Positions 1-8,675 of a stretch of 64,000 bases of DNA are shown here, piece by piece; within the stretch, counting starts at the first letter, position 1, and every line of letters starts with the position of its first letter. The notes under the pieces are model-generated. The model worked only from the letters and a program-made list of their open reading frames with translations, ran no database searches and was not told where the DNA came from. The stretch lies in the NCBI RefSeq assembly GCF_011044975.1, contig NZ_JAAKZV010000019.1:1-64000 (forward strand), written 5' to 3'. Both the position numbers and the translations under genes were made by a program. This DNA comes from Streptomyces coryli (GTDB lineage: Bacteria > Actinomycetota > Actinomycetes > Streptomycetales > Streptomycetaceae).

Positions 1-58
1 CCCAACCCCCAAGTCCCCTGTACCCACGCCAGCTTAGAGGCCCGAACCAAGCGCCCGC

Positions 59-1018
<960 letters not shown>

Positions 1019-1041
1019 TTAGGTTTCCCTTGCAGTACAGA

Positions 1042-1068
1042 GCCTGCGGAGCTACTGACGCCGCAGGC
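1042..1068 (+). promoter_or_regulatory. Terminator-like hairpin in the cold-shock mRNA leader
   Basis: GCCTGCGG (1042-1049) pairs perfectly with CCGCAGGC (1061-1068) around an 11-nt loop and is followed at once by TTTTGTAGTTTT. This looks like an intrinsic terminator, yet it sits inside the leader of the cold-shock gene, and the gene on the other side is divergent. It may act as an attenuator or as a cold-responsive structure; the role is inferred. Confidence 0.55.
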
Positions 1069-1138
1069 TTTTGTAGTTTTCAGACTTCTTTGTAGGTTCT
1101 GGAGCAGAGGGCAACCCTTTTAGGCCCAAGGAGGGCTT

Positions 1139-1342
1139 ATGGCTACCGGAACCGTCAAGTGGTTCAACGCCGAAAAGGGCTTCGGCTTCATCGCCCAGGA
1201 CGGCGGCGGTCCCGACGTCTTCGTCCACTACTCCGCCATCAACGCGACCGGCTTCCGTTCGCTTGAGGAGAACCAGATCGTCACCTTCGACGTCACGCAG
1301 GGCCCGAAGGGCCCGCAGGCGGAGAACGTGCAGCCCAGCTGA
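1139..1342 (+). CDS. Cold-shock protein, CspA family
   Basis: A 67-residue single cold-shock domain (OB fold) that binds single-stranded RNA and DNA and acts as an RNA chaperone. RNP1 (KGFGFIAQ, about residues 14-21) and RNP2 (VFVHYSAI, about 27-34) are both intact, and the length is standard. An AAGGAGG site lies a few bases upstream of the ATG. The gene has a long structured leader and is followed by a strong terminator, so it is probably monocistronic. It resembles the streptomycete ScoF-type proteins; the exact paralogue cannot be set from sequence alone. Confidence 0.95.
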   Translation: MATGTVKWFNAEKGFGFIAQDGGGPDVFVHYSAINATGFRSLEENQIVTFDVTQGPKGPQAENVQPS

Positions 1343-1368
1343 AGCTGAGCTTTTGATTCTCACCTGAG

Positions 1369-1398
1369 ACGGCCCGGGACCTTTCGGTCCCGGGCCGT
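1369..1398 (+). terminator. Intrinsic terminator after the cold-shock gene
   Basis: A 13-bp perfect stem, ACGGCCCGGGACC with its complement, around a TTTC loop and followed by TTCG. It lies between the convergent cold-shock and acyl-CoA ligase genes and could serve both strands. Confidence 0.85.
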
Positions 1399-1422
1399 TT
1401 CGTGTTCCCGCAGGCAGCGCCC

Positions 1423-3168
1423 CTACTCGTACAGCGCGTCGATCTCCTTCGCGTACAGCCGTGCCACCGCCGCCCGCCGCACCTTCAGCGTCGGGGTGAG
1501 CGCGCCGGAGTCGATCGAGAAGTCCTCGTCCAGGATCGCGAAGTTCCGGATCCGTGCGGGCCGCGCCACCTTCTCGTTCGCCGCGTCGACCGCCTCCTGC
1601 ACCAGCTCGCGTACCCGCGGCTCCCGCGCCGGCGGCCCGGTCAGGCCCAGCCGGCCGACCTCCTCCTCGTCCAGCGTGATCAGCGCTACGGGATGCGGCC
1701 GCCGGTCGCCGATCATGATCGCCCGGGAGACCCAGCGCGACTGCTGGATGCCGAATTCGACCAGGGACGGCGTCAGGTTCTTCCCGGCCGAGGTGATCAC
1801 GATGTCCTTCTTGCGGCCGGTCACCCGCAGATAGCCGTCCTCGTCCAGGGACCCCAGGTCGCCGGTGTGCAGCCAGCCGTCCGGGTCCAGCGCCTCCGCC
1901 GTGGCGGCCTCGTTCGCGTGGTAGCCGGAGAAGATCATCGGGCCGCGGGCCAGGATCTCCCCGTCCTCGGCGATACGGACCTCGCAGCCCGGGATCGGCT
2001 TGCCCACCGCCCCGTGGCGGCAGGCGTCCGGGTGGCTGAGCGAGATGATCCCCGCCGACTCCGTCATCCCGTACCCCTCGTACAGCGGAATGCCGCACGC
2101 CCGCAGGAAGTCCAGGGTCTGCGGGGCGATCGGGGCGCCGCCGGAGTTGGCGTGCCGCAGCCGGCCGCCGAAGGCGCCGCGGACCAGGCTGAAGAGCTTG
2201 GCGTCGGCCGCCTCGTAGCGCTCCAGCAGCTCGCCCGCCGGCTCCTGGCCGGCCGCGCGCAGCTCGTCCACCTCGACCCCGGTGCGTATCGCCGCGTCGA
2301 AACGGTCCTTGCCGTCCGGGCCCTGGCTCTCGGCGAGCGCCTGGACCTGGGAGTGCACCTTCTCGAAGAGGCGCGGGACCGACGGCAGATGGGTGGGCTG
2401 GGCCTGGCCGAGCTCGGCGACGATGTTCTCGATCCGGCCGCCGAAGAAGTGCAGCGTCGAGCCGGCCAGCAGCGTCGCCATCTCGGTGAGCTGGGCGAGG
2501 AGGTGGGCGAGCGGGAGGTAGATGTACGTGCAGTCGCCCGGGCCCATGTGCTGGAAGCCCTCGGTGGCGTCGCGGATGGCGGACGAGTTGCCGTGCGTGA
2601 GGCGGCAGCCCTTGGGCAGGCCCGTGGTGCCGGAGGTGTAGATGATCGTCGACAGGTCGTCGTCCGTGACGGATTCGGCGCGGGCGAGCTGGTCCGCCTC
2701 CGGGGCGGGTTCGGGAACGCGGTCCATACGCAGCGGCGCGTCCTCGCCGGTCATGTGCACCACGTGCTGCAGCTCCGGCAGCTTGTCCCGCAGCCGCGCC
2801 ACCTTCTCCGCCTGCGCGGCGTCCTCGACCAGGATCGCCGTGGCCGCGGAGTCCGACAGCACCCAGCTGACCTCTTCATCGCCCGCCGTCGGATAGACCG
2901 GCACCAGCACGGCCCCGGCGGCCAGCACCCCGAAGTGCGCGTACGTCCACTCCGGCCGGGTCTCGGCGAGGATCGCCACCCGGTCGCCCTTGCGGACGCC
3001 GAGGCCCATCAGGCCGCGGGCGATCCGCCGGACGCGGTCGCGCAGTTCGTCGTACGTGACATCGGGGACCGCCTCGGGGCCGCCGCGCAGCGCGGGCAGC
3101 TCACCGAAGCGGTCGGCGGTCCATTCCGTGAAGAGCGCGAGGGTACGGGGGCGTTGTGGCTCGGTCAT
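1423..3168 (-). CDS. Long-chain fatty acid-CoA ligase (AMP-forming)
   Basis: Activates a fatty acid through an acyl-adenylate to acyl-CoA. The 581-residue protein has the ANL-superfamily order: the P-loop-like TIIYTSGTTGLPKG near residue 165, GYGMTES near the middle, a GWLHTGDLG motif and the C-terminal GRKKDIVITSAGKN hinge. I place the start at the ATG before TEPQRP because GGAGGTGG precedes it; a longer open frame upstream is spurious. It is divergent from an AraC-type regulator that may control it. A second ligase of the same class lies at 15.9 kb. The acyl chain length is unknown. Confidence 0.9.
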   Translation of the reverse strand: MTEPQRPRTLALFTEWTADRFGELPALRGGPEAVPDVTYDELRDRVRRIARGLMGLGVRKGDRVAILAETRPEWTYAHFGVLAAGAVLVPVYPTAGDEEVSWVLSDSAATAILVEDAAQAEKVARLRDKLPELQHVVHMTGEDAPLRMDRVPEPAPEADQLARAESVTDDDLSTIIYTSGTTGLPKGCRLTHGNSSAIRDATEGFQHMGPGDCTYIYLPLAHLLAQLTEMATLLAGSTLHFFGGRIENIVAELGQAQPTHLPSVPRLFEKVHSQVQALAESQGPDGKDRFDAAIRTGVEVDELRAAGQEPAGELLERYEAADAKLFSLVRGAFGGRLRHANSGGAPIAPQTLDFLRACGIPLYEGYGMTESAGIISLSHPDACRHGAVGKPIPGCEVRIAEDGEILARGPMIFSGYHANEAATAEALDPDGWLHTGDLGSLDEDGYLRVTGRKKDIVITSAGKNLTPSLVEFGIQQSRWVSRAIMIGDRRPHPVALITLDEEEVGRLGLTGPPAREPRVRELVQEAVDAANEKVARPARIRNFAILDEDFSIDSGALTPTLKVRRAAVARLYAKEIDALYE

Positions 3169-3234
3169 CGGCTCCACCTCCGTAGAAGAAGCTAGGCAGC
3201 CGTGATCCGTCCGGTCATGGCCGGAAGTGTCACC

Positions 3235-3240
3235 TACGCT
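3235..3240 (+). promoter_or_regulatory. Probable -10 box of the AraC-type gene
   Basis: TACGCT fits TAnnnT. It lies downstream of an upstream in-frame GTG (3202) and so supports starting the AraC-type protein at the later ATG. The neighbouring sequence has TGAC/GTCA half-sites that could form an operator; this is inference. Confidence 0.35.
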
Positions 3241-3273
3241 GACCTGACAGCTCATCAGGACTACCGTGCAGCC

Positions 3274-4380
3274 ATGGGCGAGCCGCGGGAGCACGACAAC
3301 GGGCAGCACAACGGGGGCAGAACCGTCACCGTGCACCACGTCCGCGCCGCCCTCCGTGGCGTCGAGCGGCGCGGCCTGGACACGCTGCCGCTGCTCCAGT
3401 ACGCCGCGATCGCGCCGCTGCTGCTCGCCGACGACCGGGCGCGGGTGACGCCGGAGCAGTTCACCCGGCTGATCCAGGCGCTGCATGTGGTGATGGACGA
3501 CGAGTTCCTCGGCCTCGGCCCGGCGCGCAGCAAGCGCGGCACCTTCGCGATGATGTGCTACGCGGCGATCGGCTGCAGCGATCTGCGGGGCGCGCTGCGC
3601 CGGGCGGCGCGGTTCTACGCGCTCTTTCCCGGCGGGCCCGAGCTGACGCTCGAGGTGCGCGGCGACCCCAGCGATCCCGGCGATACCAGTGCCCCCGGCG
3701 CCGAAGCCGTGCTGGCGATACGGAACGAGGCCGAGTTCCACGACCCGTTCCTCTCCGAGTGCCTGATGGTCATCTGGCACCGGCTCTCCAGCTGGCTGAT
3801 CGGCCGCCGGATACCCCTCGCCACCGCCGACTTCGGCTTCCCCCCGCCGGTGTACGCCGACGAGTACCCGGCGCTCTTCGGCTGCCCGGTGCGCTTCGGC
3901 GCTGCCCATACCGAGGCGCGCTTCGCCGCGCACTGGCTCGCCGCCCCGGTCGTACGGAAAGAGAGCGAGCTGGAGGTGCTGCTCCGCCGGGCGCCCGCGG
4001 ATCTGCTGTCCCGGCGCGAATACGGCACGACGGTGAGCGAACAGGTGCGGCACGCGCTCGCCGCCGCGCTGCGGGACGGTGGCCGGCGGCGGCCGCGGCT
4101 GCCGGAGCTGCGCGAGGTCGCGGGGCGTCTCGCGGTGAGCCCGGCGACGCTGCGGCGGCGTCTTGAGGCGGAGGGGACGTCGTTCACCGAGCTGAAGGAC
4201 ACCGTGCGGCGGGACGCGGCGATCACCTCGCTCGCCCAGGGGCAGGAGCCGATCGCGGGGCTGGCGGCGCGGCTGGGGTTCGCGGAGGACGCGTCGTTCC
4301 ACCGGGCGTTCCGGCGCTGGACGGGGACGACGCCGGGGGCGTATCGCGGCGGCTGTGAGACATCGGGTCAGCAAAGCTGA
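3274..4380 (+). CDS. AraC-family transcriptional regulator (OruR/ArgR-like N-terminal domain)
   Basis: A 368-residue protein whose first 230 residues resemble the PF12625 ligand-binding domain, and whose C-terminal 100 residues hold the double helix-turn-helix. The signature region LAARLGFAEDASFHRAFRRWTG lies close to the end. It is transcribed away from the acyl-CoA ligase across a short intergenic region, so a role in controlling that gene and a fatty-acid ligand are likely but inferred. An in-frame GTG 24 codons upstream is a poorer start because it precedes the probable -10 box. Confidence 0.88.
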   Translation: MGEPREHDNGQHNGGRTVTVHHVRAALRGVERRGLDTLPLLQYAAIAPLLLADDRARVTPEQFTRLIQALHVVMDDEFLGLGPARSKRGTFAMMCYAAIGCSDLRGALRRAARFYALFPGGPELTLEVRGDPSDPGDTSAPGAEAVLAIRNEAEFHDPFLSECLMVIWHRLSSWLIGRRIPLATADFGFPPPVYADEYPALFGCPVRFGAAHTEARFAAHWLAAPVVRKESELEVLLRRAPADLLSRREYGTTVSEQVRHALAAALRDGGRRRPRLPELREVAGRLAVSPATLRRRLEAEGTSFTELKDTVRRDAAITSLAQGQEPIAGLAARLGFAEDASFHRAFRRWTGTTPGAYRGGCETSGQQS

Positions 4381-4465
4381 GCCCTAAGGACAGCCCGCTC
4401 GTTACTGATGCGTCATTACGTTTCTCGTCCGACCTGCTCCCTCACAGCAGACGAACGGAGCTTTC

Positions 4466-5626
4466 ATGAGCCGCAAGCTCGCCGCCATCGCGGCGGCACT
4501 CGGGCTGGCCTTCGCGCTCCCGGCCACCGGCATCGCGGATGCCGCCCCGACCGCCTCGGCCGCCGCCCCCGGCGACCTGGTCACCACGTCCAGTACAGAC
4601 TTCCGCACCCTCAACCCGCAGCTGTCCAAGGCCTGGCACATCGAATACGGATCGACCTCCGGCACCGACAAGCCGAACACCGTCTCCGGCACGGTGATCG
4701 TGCCGCGCGACGGCCGCACCGGCACCCGCCCGCTGATCACCTACGCCGTGGGCACCGTCGGCATAGACGACAGCTGCGCCCCGTCCGCGGGCTTCCCGTA
4801 CGGCACGACGCTCGAGGGCAACCTCATCGCCCAGGCGATCCAGCGCGGCTATGCCGTCGCCGTCACCGACTACGAGGGCCTCGGCACCCCCGGCGACCAC
4901 ACGTACACGGTCGGCCGCGCCGCCGGCACCGCGATGCTCGACGCCGCGCGGGCGGCACAGAAGGTGCCGGGCGCGCGGGCAGCCGGCGTCAACGAGAACT
5001 CGCCCGTCGGCATCATGGGCTACTCCCAGGGCGGCCAGGCCGCGAGCTGGGCGGCGCAGCTGCACAAGGCGTACGCGCCCGAGCTGAAGGTCAAGGGCAC
5101 GGCGACCGGCGGGGTGCCGGCGGACCTGATGAAGGCCGCCGAGTTCAACGACGGCGGGCTCGGTTCGGGCCTGATCCTGATGGCGGCGGTCGGCCAGAAC
5201 GCCGCCTTCCCTGAGCTGAAGCTCGACTCGTATCTGAACGACCGGGGCCGCTCGCTGGTCGGGACGATCAAGAAGAACTGCGTCGCCGTCAACGCGGTGG
5301 CCGGCGCCTTCACGAAGATCACCGACGTGACGACCAAGAACCCCCTCGAACAGCCCGACTGGCAGGCGCGGCTAGCCGAGTCCAAGCTCGGCGGGACCGC
5401 CCCGGACGCGCCGGTGTACCTCTACCACGCGCAGAACGACGAGCTGATCCCGCGCGCGCTGGGCGAGGGCCTGCGGGCCGACTGGTGCGCGAAGGGGGCG
5501 CCGGTGTCGTACAAGACGATCCCGGTGCTTGAGCACGTCAGCGGCGTCATCGCGGAGACCCCGTCGGCGCTGAGCTGGCTGGGCGACCGCTTCGCCGGAA
5601 AGCCGGCCGCGGGTAACTGCGGCTGA
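4466..5626 (+). CDS. Secreted lipase (LIP/secretory lipase family)
   Basis: A 386-residue exported alpha/beta hydrolase. A signal peptide covers about residues 1-30, with a hydrophobic core and small residues at the likely cleavage site. The nucleophile elbow GYSQG (Ser about 187) sits after a GTPGDHTY segment; a late Asp (QNDELIP, about 328) and a late His (LEHVSG, about 359) complete a plausible triad. This matches the PF03583 family, which hydrolyses triacylglycerols or other esters. It is convergent with a second secreted esterase, and the two share a terminator hairpin. The natural substrate is unknown. Confidence 0.88.
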   Translation: MSRKLAAIAAALGLAFALPATGIADAAPTASAAAPGDLVTTSSTDFRTLNPQLSKAWHIEYGSTSGTDKPNTVSGTVIVPRDGRTGTRPLITYAVGTVGIDDSCAPSAGFPYGTTLEGNLIAQAIQRGYAVAVTDYEGLGTPGDHTYTVGRAAGTAMLDAARAAQKVPGARAAGVNENSPVGIMGYSQGGQAASWAAQLHKAYAPELKVKGTATGGVPADLMKAAEFNDGGLGSGLILMAAVGQNAAFPELKLDSYLNDRGRSLVGTIKKNCVAVNAVAGAFTKITDVTTKNPLEQPDWQARLAESKLGGTAPDAPVYLYHAQNDELIPRALGEGLRADWCAKGAPVSYKTIPVLEHVSGVIAETPSALSWLGDRFAGKPAAGNCG

Positions 5627-5635
5627 GACGGTGCG

Positions 5636-5664
5636 GGGGCTCGGTCTACTGCACCCCGAGCCCC
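5636..5664. terminator. Bidirectional terminator between two secreted hydrolases
   Basis: GGGGCTCGG (5636-5644) pairs with CCGAGCCCC (5656-5664). It lies just after the lipase stop and overlaps the last codons of the convergent esterase. Confidence 0.6.
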
Positions 5665-6653
5665 TTCGCCAGCACCGGCCAGCTGGACTTGAACTCGGTC
5701 TGCCAATGCGGCCATTCGTGCGAGCCGCCCTGGTAGAAGTGCACCGTCGCCGGGATGCCGAGGGCCTTCAGGCGGTCGGTGAAGCTGTGCGCCTGCACCC
5801 ACAGGGCGCCCTCGAGGACGCCGCCGACGATGAGGTTGGCGAAGTCCTTGTTCGGGCCGAAGCCGGTGCCCTGGGAGACGTAAAGGCCGAGGCCTTTGAG
5901 CTTTTCGGCCTGGGTGTAGGGGTTGTTGGCCTTCCAGGTCGACCGGTTCAGGAGCGGGCCGCCCCACAGGCCGGTGGGGAAGAGGCCCTCGCGGCCGACG
6001 ATCGCGGACACGGTCGTCGGCATCCCGGTGTTGAGGGTGTCGAGAATCCCGCTGTACGAGGCGGCCGCGGTGTACGTGCCCGGGTGCCGGACGGCGGCGG
6101 CCATCGCGCTGTAGCCGCCGGAGGAGATGCCGGCGACGGCACGGGTGCCGTTCGCGCGGTAGTTCTTCTGCAGCAGCTGCCAGACCTCGGTGTTCTGGAA
6201 GGTGTCGTAGTCCGGGCTGTTGCTGCCGAAATTCCACCACTTGCTGACGATGCCGGTCGGCCCGGCGTCGGGGATGACGGTGATGACGTCCTTGTCCGCC
6301 ATGAACTCCTCGACGTCGGTCTGCTCGGTCCAGTCCGAGAACTTCCCGTCGGCGCCGTGGAGGAGATAGAGCACGGGATACGTGCGGTTGGGCTCGGCGT
6401 CGTACGACTTCGGCAGCAGGACCCGTACCGGCGCGGACTTGCCGCCGAGCGCCGGGGACTGCACGGTCAGGTCCACGGCCTGCGCGCCCGCCTGCGTCGT
6501 CTGCGTGATCCGGGCGCCGTCGTCGGCGGCGACCGGCGTGGTGCCGGCGTCCGCGGCGGTGCTGAGGGCGCCGCCGGTGAGCGCGAGAGCGGCGGCCAGG
6601 AGCACGGCGGCGAGCTTGCGGCGGGGGCGCCTGAGGCGACGGGTTCCAGACAC
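5646..6653 (-). CDS. Secreted esterase, antigen 85/esterase D fold (PF00756)
   Basis: A 335-residue exported alpha/beta hydrolase. The N-terminus has a twin-Arg-rich, basic start followed by a long hydrophobic stretch ending near ADAG, consistent with export. The oxyanion-region motif YLLHGADG, the nucleophile GISSGGYSA and the late catalytic His in GGSHEW are visible, as in mycolyltransferase-like and feruloyl-type esterases. Streptomycetes lack mycolic acids, so an ordinary ester substrate is more likely than trehalose mycolate. It is convergent with the secretory lipase. Confidence 0.85.
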   Translation of the reverse strand: MSGTRRLRRPRRKLAAVLLAAALALTGGALSTAADAGTTPVAADDGARITQTTQAGAQAVDLTVQSPALGGKSAPVRVLLPKSYDAEPNRTYPVLYLLHGADGKFSDWTEQTDVEEFMADKDVITVIPDAGPTGIVSKWWNFGSNSPDYDTFQNTEVWQLLQKNYRANGTRAVAGISSGGYSAMAAAVRHPGTYTAAASYSGILDTLNTGMPTTVSAIVGREGLFPTGLWGGPLLNRSTWKANNPYTQAEKLKGLGLYVSQGTGFGPNKDFANLIVGGVLEGALWVQAHSFTDRLKALGIPATVHFYQGGSHEWPHWQTEFKSSWPVLAKGLGVQ

Positions 6654-6742
6654 GACGCAAGGGTCGGCGGTCTTGCGCGCGGCGGTAAGTCGCCGGACTG
6701 ACAGTCGTCCAGGGCCGTTCTGTCAGCGAGGTGACAACCACG

Positions 6743-6748
6743 TACGCT
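6743..6748 (+). promoter_or_regulatory. Probable -10 box of the MqnE-like gene
   Basis: TACGCT, about 40 nt upstream of the start codon of the MqnE-like gene. It suggests the truncated gene still has a promoter of its own. Confidence 0.3.
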
Positions 6749-6788
6749 CTGCCTGACGGCACCGAGCAGGGATGGGGCGTAACGGATC

Positions 6789-7367
6789 ATGAACGCGGAG
6801 CTCAAGCGCCAGCTGGAGAAGAAGGTCGCGAGCGGAGAGCGCCTCGACCGGGCCGACGGCATCGCGCTCTACGAGTCCGGGGACCTGGCGTGGCTGGGCG
6901 GCCTCGCGCACGGGGTGCGCACGGCGCGGCACGGGGACGCGGGGTTCTTCGGCGCGGGTGACGCCGTCGAGGCGCCGCTGTCGTACGGGGCCGACGCCGG
7001 CGAGCTCGTCGATGAGCTGCTCGCGCTGCGCGAGCAGGAGGGCTTCGAGGTCCTGGTCCCCACCCGCGCCTCGGACGCGGTCACCGGCGCCCAGACGCTG
7101 AAGACGTACGCCGTCGCCCGCCTGCTGGTGGACACCATCCCGCACCTGCGGACCTCGGCCGACGCCGACGGCGAGCAGGGCGCGAAGCTGGCGCTGCAGC
7201 ACGGGGCGGATGAGCTGGCGGGCGACCTCAGCGATGAGGACCTGGTCATCCTGATCCGGGAGGCGGGCTTCCGTCCGGTGGAGCGGGGTGCGTCCTACGC
7301 GGTCGTCGCCGAGCACCCGGGGCCGGACGCGTCTTTGCGTGAGACGCCGCAGGCAATGCGCCTCTGA
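6789..7367 (+). CDS. MqnE-like protein lacking the radical-SAM core
   Basis: A 192-residue protein built from the two ends of aminofutalosine synthase MqnE. Residues 1-50 match the MqnE N-terminus (ERLDRADGIALYE, DLAWLGGLAH). Residues about 70-192 match its C-terminus (ELVDELLALRE, LKTYAVARLL, LALQHGADEL, LIREAGFRPVER, ETPQAMRL). The roughly 200 residues between, including the CxxxCxxC iron-sulfur loop, are gone, and two further short blocks near the C-terminus are also missing. The protein has no cysteine at all, so it cannot be a radical-SAM enzyme. The frame is intact with normal codon use, which argues against recent decay. Function unknown; a full mqnE is expected elsewhere in the genome. 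Confidence 0.8.
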   Translation: MNAELKRQLEKKVASGERLDRADGIALYESGDLAWLGGLAHGVRTARHGDAGFFGAGDAVEAPLSYGADAGELVDELLALREQEGFEVLVPTRASDAVTGAQTLKTYAVARLLVDTIPHLRTSADADGEQGAKLALQHGADELAGDLSDEDLVILIREAGFRPVERGASYAVVAEHPGPDASLRETPQAMRL

Positions 7368-7418
7368 GCGGCCGCGTGCCGGTCGCATCGGCGGCCGCCG
7401 GAAACGTCCGGGCCCACC

Positions 7419-7437
7419 CGTCCCGCCATGCGGGACG
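7419..7437 (+). terminator. Small hairpin after the MqnE-like gene
   Basis: CGTCCCGC (7419-7426) and GCGGGACG (7430-7437) form an 8-bp stem with a 3-nt loop between the MqnE-like gene and the promoter of the acetyltransferase gene. No T-run follows. Confidence 0.4.
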
Positions 7438-7477
7438 CCTGCCCCCGAGGGGTACGGCCCGGATTAGCCTCGCTCCT

Positions 7478-7999
7478 ATGCATTTCCAGCTCGACCCCCC
7501 GATCGACCGCCCGCTCCGCGATCAGCTCCTCGCCCTCTGGTCGGACGTCACCGACGCGGGCGGGGCCGTCGGGTTTCTGCCGGGGACCGATCCGGAGGAG
7601 ATACGGCCCGAGCTCGTGCGGCATCTCGTCGCCATGGCCGAGGGGCGGGCGCGGCTGCTCGTCGGGCGGGACGAGGAGGACGGGCGGGTGACCGCCAGCG
7701 CGTTCGTGTACTTCAACGGGCACCGGCTGATGAAGCACTGGATCTGGGTCTACACCGTGATGGTGCACCCGGAGCAGCAGGGCGGCGGCAGCGGCCGCGC
7801 GCTGATGGCCGCCGTCGCCGAGGCCGCCCGCGGGTTCGGCGGCATCGAGGGGATCCGGCTCACCTGCCGCGGCGGCACCGGGGCCGAGCACTTCTACGCC
7901 GCGTGCGGATACAAGGAGGTCGGGCGGGTGCCGGGGGCGATCCGTACCGACGACGGGGACCGCGACGACATCACCATGTGGCTGCCCCTGCATACTTAG
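7478..7999 (+). CDS. GNAT-family N-acetyltransferase
   Basis: A 173-residue protein with a single GNAT domain. The acetyl-CoA-binding motif A is visible as VMVHPEQQGGGSGRALM near residue 92, followed by EHFYAACGYKEVGR typical of motif B. A longer upstream reading is rejected because a -10 box TAGCCT (7465-7470) ends 7 nt before this ATG, so the mRNA is probably leaderless. The acceptor substrate is unknown. It is followed closely by a DUF4229 gene and may share its transcript. Confidence 0.85.
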   Translation: MHFQLDPPIDRPLRDQLLALWSDVTDAGGAVGFLPGTDPEEIRPELVRHLVAMAEGRARLLVGRDEEDGRVTASAFVYFNGHRLMKHWIWVYTVMVHPEQQGGGSGRALMAAVAEAARGFGGIEGIRLTCRGGTGAEHFYAACGYKEVGRVPGAIRTDDGDRDDITMWLPLHT

Positions 8000-8049
8000 G
8001 GAGCGAAGGGGAGGAAGCCCCGTAAGCCCCGTATTGCAGGAGAGAGAAG

Positions 8050-8394
8050 TTGTCCGCCGTGAGCACCCCCAAGCCGAGCGCCGCCCTCCGCTACACCGCG
8101 ATGCGTCTGGGCATCTTCGCCGTCTGCTTCATCGTCCTCGCCGGCCTGGTCCGGCTGCGGGTGCTGCCCGCGGGCCTGGGCGACTCCAACTATCTGTGGG
8201 TGCTGCTGCTCGCGCTCGTCGTCTCGATGCCGCTGAGCCTCGTGCTGCTGCGGCGCCAGCGGGACGAGATGTCCGCGCAGATCGTCGGCCGCATGGACCG
8301 TGCGAAGGAGCGGCTCGACGCGAACCGCGACATGGAGGACGAGGCCGTCGACAACGCCGCCGCCGCCGAGCGACGGAACGACGCGCAGCAGTAA
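8050..8394 (+). CDS. DUF4229 small membrane protein
   Basis: A 114-residue protein with two hydrophobic segments (about residues 20-40 and 50-70) followed by a charged C-terminal tail rich in Asp, Glu and Arg, as in the DUF4229 family common beside menaquinone genes in actinobacteria. The TTG at 8050 has AGGAGAGA about 5 nt upstream; a GTG nine bases later is the alternative start. No enzymatic residues are evident. The function is not known. Confidence 0.75.
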   Translation: MSAVSTPKPSAALRYTAMRLGIFAVCFIVLAGLVRLRVLPAGLGDSNYLWVLLLALVVSMPLSLVLLRRQRDEMSAQIVGRMDRAKERLDANRDMEDEAVDNAAAAERRNDAQQ

Positions 8395-8448
8395 CAGCAC
8401 GTAGCGACACGCGGGCCAGGCCTGTGTACCTGGTCACAGTGGGGCCGT

Positions 8449-8472
8449 ATACCAAAGCTTGGCTTTGAGTAT
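8449..8472 (+). promoter_or_regulatory. Imperfect palindrome overlapping the -35 box of the leader-peptide gene
   Basis: ATACCAAAGC, a TTG centre and GCTTTGAGTAT form an inverted repeat with one bulge. The right arm overlaps the probable -35 TTGAGT (8465-8470), which lies 18 nt from the -10 TAACGT (8489-8494). A repressor operator is the simplest reading; the regulator is not identified. Confidence 0.45.
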
Positions 8473-8501
8473 CCCAAAGCGCCGGTGTTAACGTTTTCGA
8501 C

Positions 8502-8609
8502 ATGAGGTCTTCCGCTTACGTGCCGCAGCAGCCGACGAGCACCCTGCTCGTCGAGCGCCTGCACGTCGACCTCTGCCGCCGCGTGGCCGCGGCCTGTATG
8601 GGCCGCTGA
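8502..8609 (+). CDS. Leader peptide of the Cys-containing 'putative leader peptide' type
   Basis: A 35-residue peptide ending LHVDLCRRVAAACMGR, the HVDLCR...C pattern seen in short leader peptides before sulfur-metabolism genes in streptomycetes. Two Cys codons lie near its end. The -10 TAACGT ends 7 nt before the ATG, so it is probably leaderless and translated first. A hairpin begins at its stop codon and the DAACS transporter follows 66 nt later. Coupling of transporter expression to charged tRNA-Cys is inferred from this arrangement. Confidence 0.65.
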   Translation: MRSSAYVPQQPTSTLLVERLHVDLCRRVAAACMGR

Positions 8610-8636
8610 CCTGCGCGCTTTCTGCGCCGCCAGGTC
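8608..8636 (+). promoter_or_regulatory. Hairpin at the leader-peptide stop codon
   Basis: GACCTG (8608-8613) pairs with CAGGTC (8631-8636), and inner GCGC arms (8615-8618, 8624-8627) extend the stem. The left arm overlaps the leader's TGA, so a translating or stalled ribosome would control whether it folds. No T-run follows, so an effect on translation or Rho access is more likely than intrinsic termination. Confidence 0.45.
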
Positions 8637-8675
8637 CCCGGCTTCCCCATCTCTTCTTCCCCACGGAGTGCCCGC

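Noticed and set aside
1-58. Left edge of the window
   Set aside because: No gene, repeat or terminator that I can support.
1402-3195. A 597-codon open frame opposite the acyl-CoA ligase
   Set aside because: Antisense shadow rich in Arg, Pro and Gln.
3202-3273. N-terminal extension of the AraC-type protein from GTG 3202
   Set aside because: A probable -10 box at 3235-3240 lies downstream of it, so it would not be in the mRNA.
5646-6653. Reading the esterase as a mycolyltransferase
   Set aside because: The fold is shared, but the organism type suggested by the window does not make mycolic acids.
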